A DNA stretch of 15,083 nucleotides. Source: Pirellulales bacterium (GTDB lineage Bacteria; Planctomycetota; Planctomycetia; Pirellulales; Thermoguttaceae). Below, piece by piece: positions 15,020-15,083 of the stretch. Position 1 is the stretch's first letter. Each line of letters opens with the position of its first letter. A program made the translations under genes and the position numbers. The notes beneath the pieces were generated by a model. That model was not told where the DNA came from and did not search any database. It worked only from the letters and a program-made list of their open reading frames with translations. The stretch covers positions 1 through 15,083 of the forward strand of contig JAUWJC010000028.1 of the NCBI GenBank assembly GCA_030607895.1. Direction: 5' to 3'.

Positions 15020-15081
15020 CGTTTAGCCCCGGCGGCCACGCCGGGGGACCACCATCGCCGCGTGGCCGCGGCGGCTAAACG
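15020..15081. repeat. 62-bp inverted repeat made of two opposed hairpins
   Basis: The 21-base arms at 15020-15040 and 15061-15081 are reverse complements at 19 of 21 positions; their ends are CGTTTAGCC and GGCTAAACG. Each arm also starts or ends its own hairpin: CCCCGGC/GCCGGGG (15027-15033, 15040-15046) and CGCCGCG/CGCGGCG (15056-15062, 15067-15073). This is the layout of a paired REP element. It lies downstream of the GH38-like gene at the window edge. Confidence 0.8.
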
Positions 15082-15083
15082 CA

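Overview
The window most likely comes from a planctomycete (PVC superphylum, Pirellulales-like). This is inferred from four signs: a PEP-CTERM protein tail, a very large secretin with repeat motifs in front of it, long Gly/Pro/Met/Ala-rich linkers in every envelope protein, and many palindromic REP-like repeats in a GC-rich background. No rRNA, tRNA or CRISPR array is visible.

Layout. (1) Positions 2-226 (+) are the last 74 codons of a PEP-CTERM protein. (2) Positions 227-549 hold no gene: a 9-bp tandem repeat, inverted repeats with a GGGGACAG core, and an intrinsic terminator facing the minus-strand genes. (3) Positions 11726 down to 550 (-) are a four-gene locus for a type IV pilus-like (or type II secretion-like) envelope machine. 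In transcription order it holds a PilM-PilN fusion, a PilO-like protein, an unnamed single-pass protein with an FN3-like segment in the place usually held by PilP, and a 1469-residue secretin (PilQ/GspD family). A promoter candidate precedes the first gene, and a weaker one lies in the 531-bp gap before the secretin. (4) Positions 12044-14995 (+), divergent from the locus, encode a 983-residue protein related to glycoside hydrolase family 38, with the expected catalytic Asp replaced by Arg. (5) The right edge ends in paired hairpins typical of dispersed repeats.

How the genes work together. PilM-N would sit on the inner membrane, with its actin-like PilM part in the cytoplasm and its PilN part crossing into the periplasm. 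The next two proteins (N-terminal anchor, long periplasmic body) would extend the alignment complex toward the secretin, which forms the outer-membrane pore. No pilin, PilB/PilT ATPase or PilC platform gene is in the window, so motors and fibre subunits must be encoded elsewhere if the machine is a pilus. The GH38-like gene shares only the divergent intergenic region and has no evident functional link.

The most unusual feature is a family of REP-like inverted repeats with the core CTGGTCC(A/C)TTTTTCGG. Four copies cluster in the gap upstream of the secretin. A perfect 25-bp inverted pair of the same family lies in frame inside the GH38-like gene, where it is translated as about 26 residues. 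Several genes also carry in-frame tandem repeats of 15, 24 or 30 bp in their linkers.
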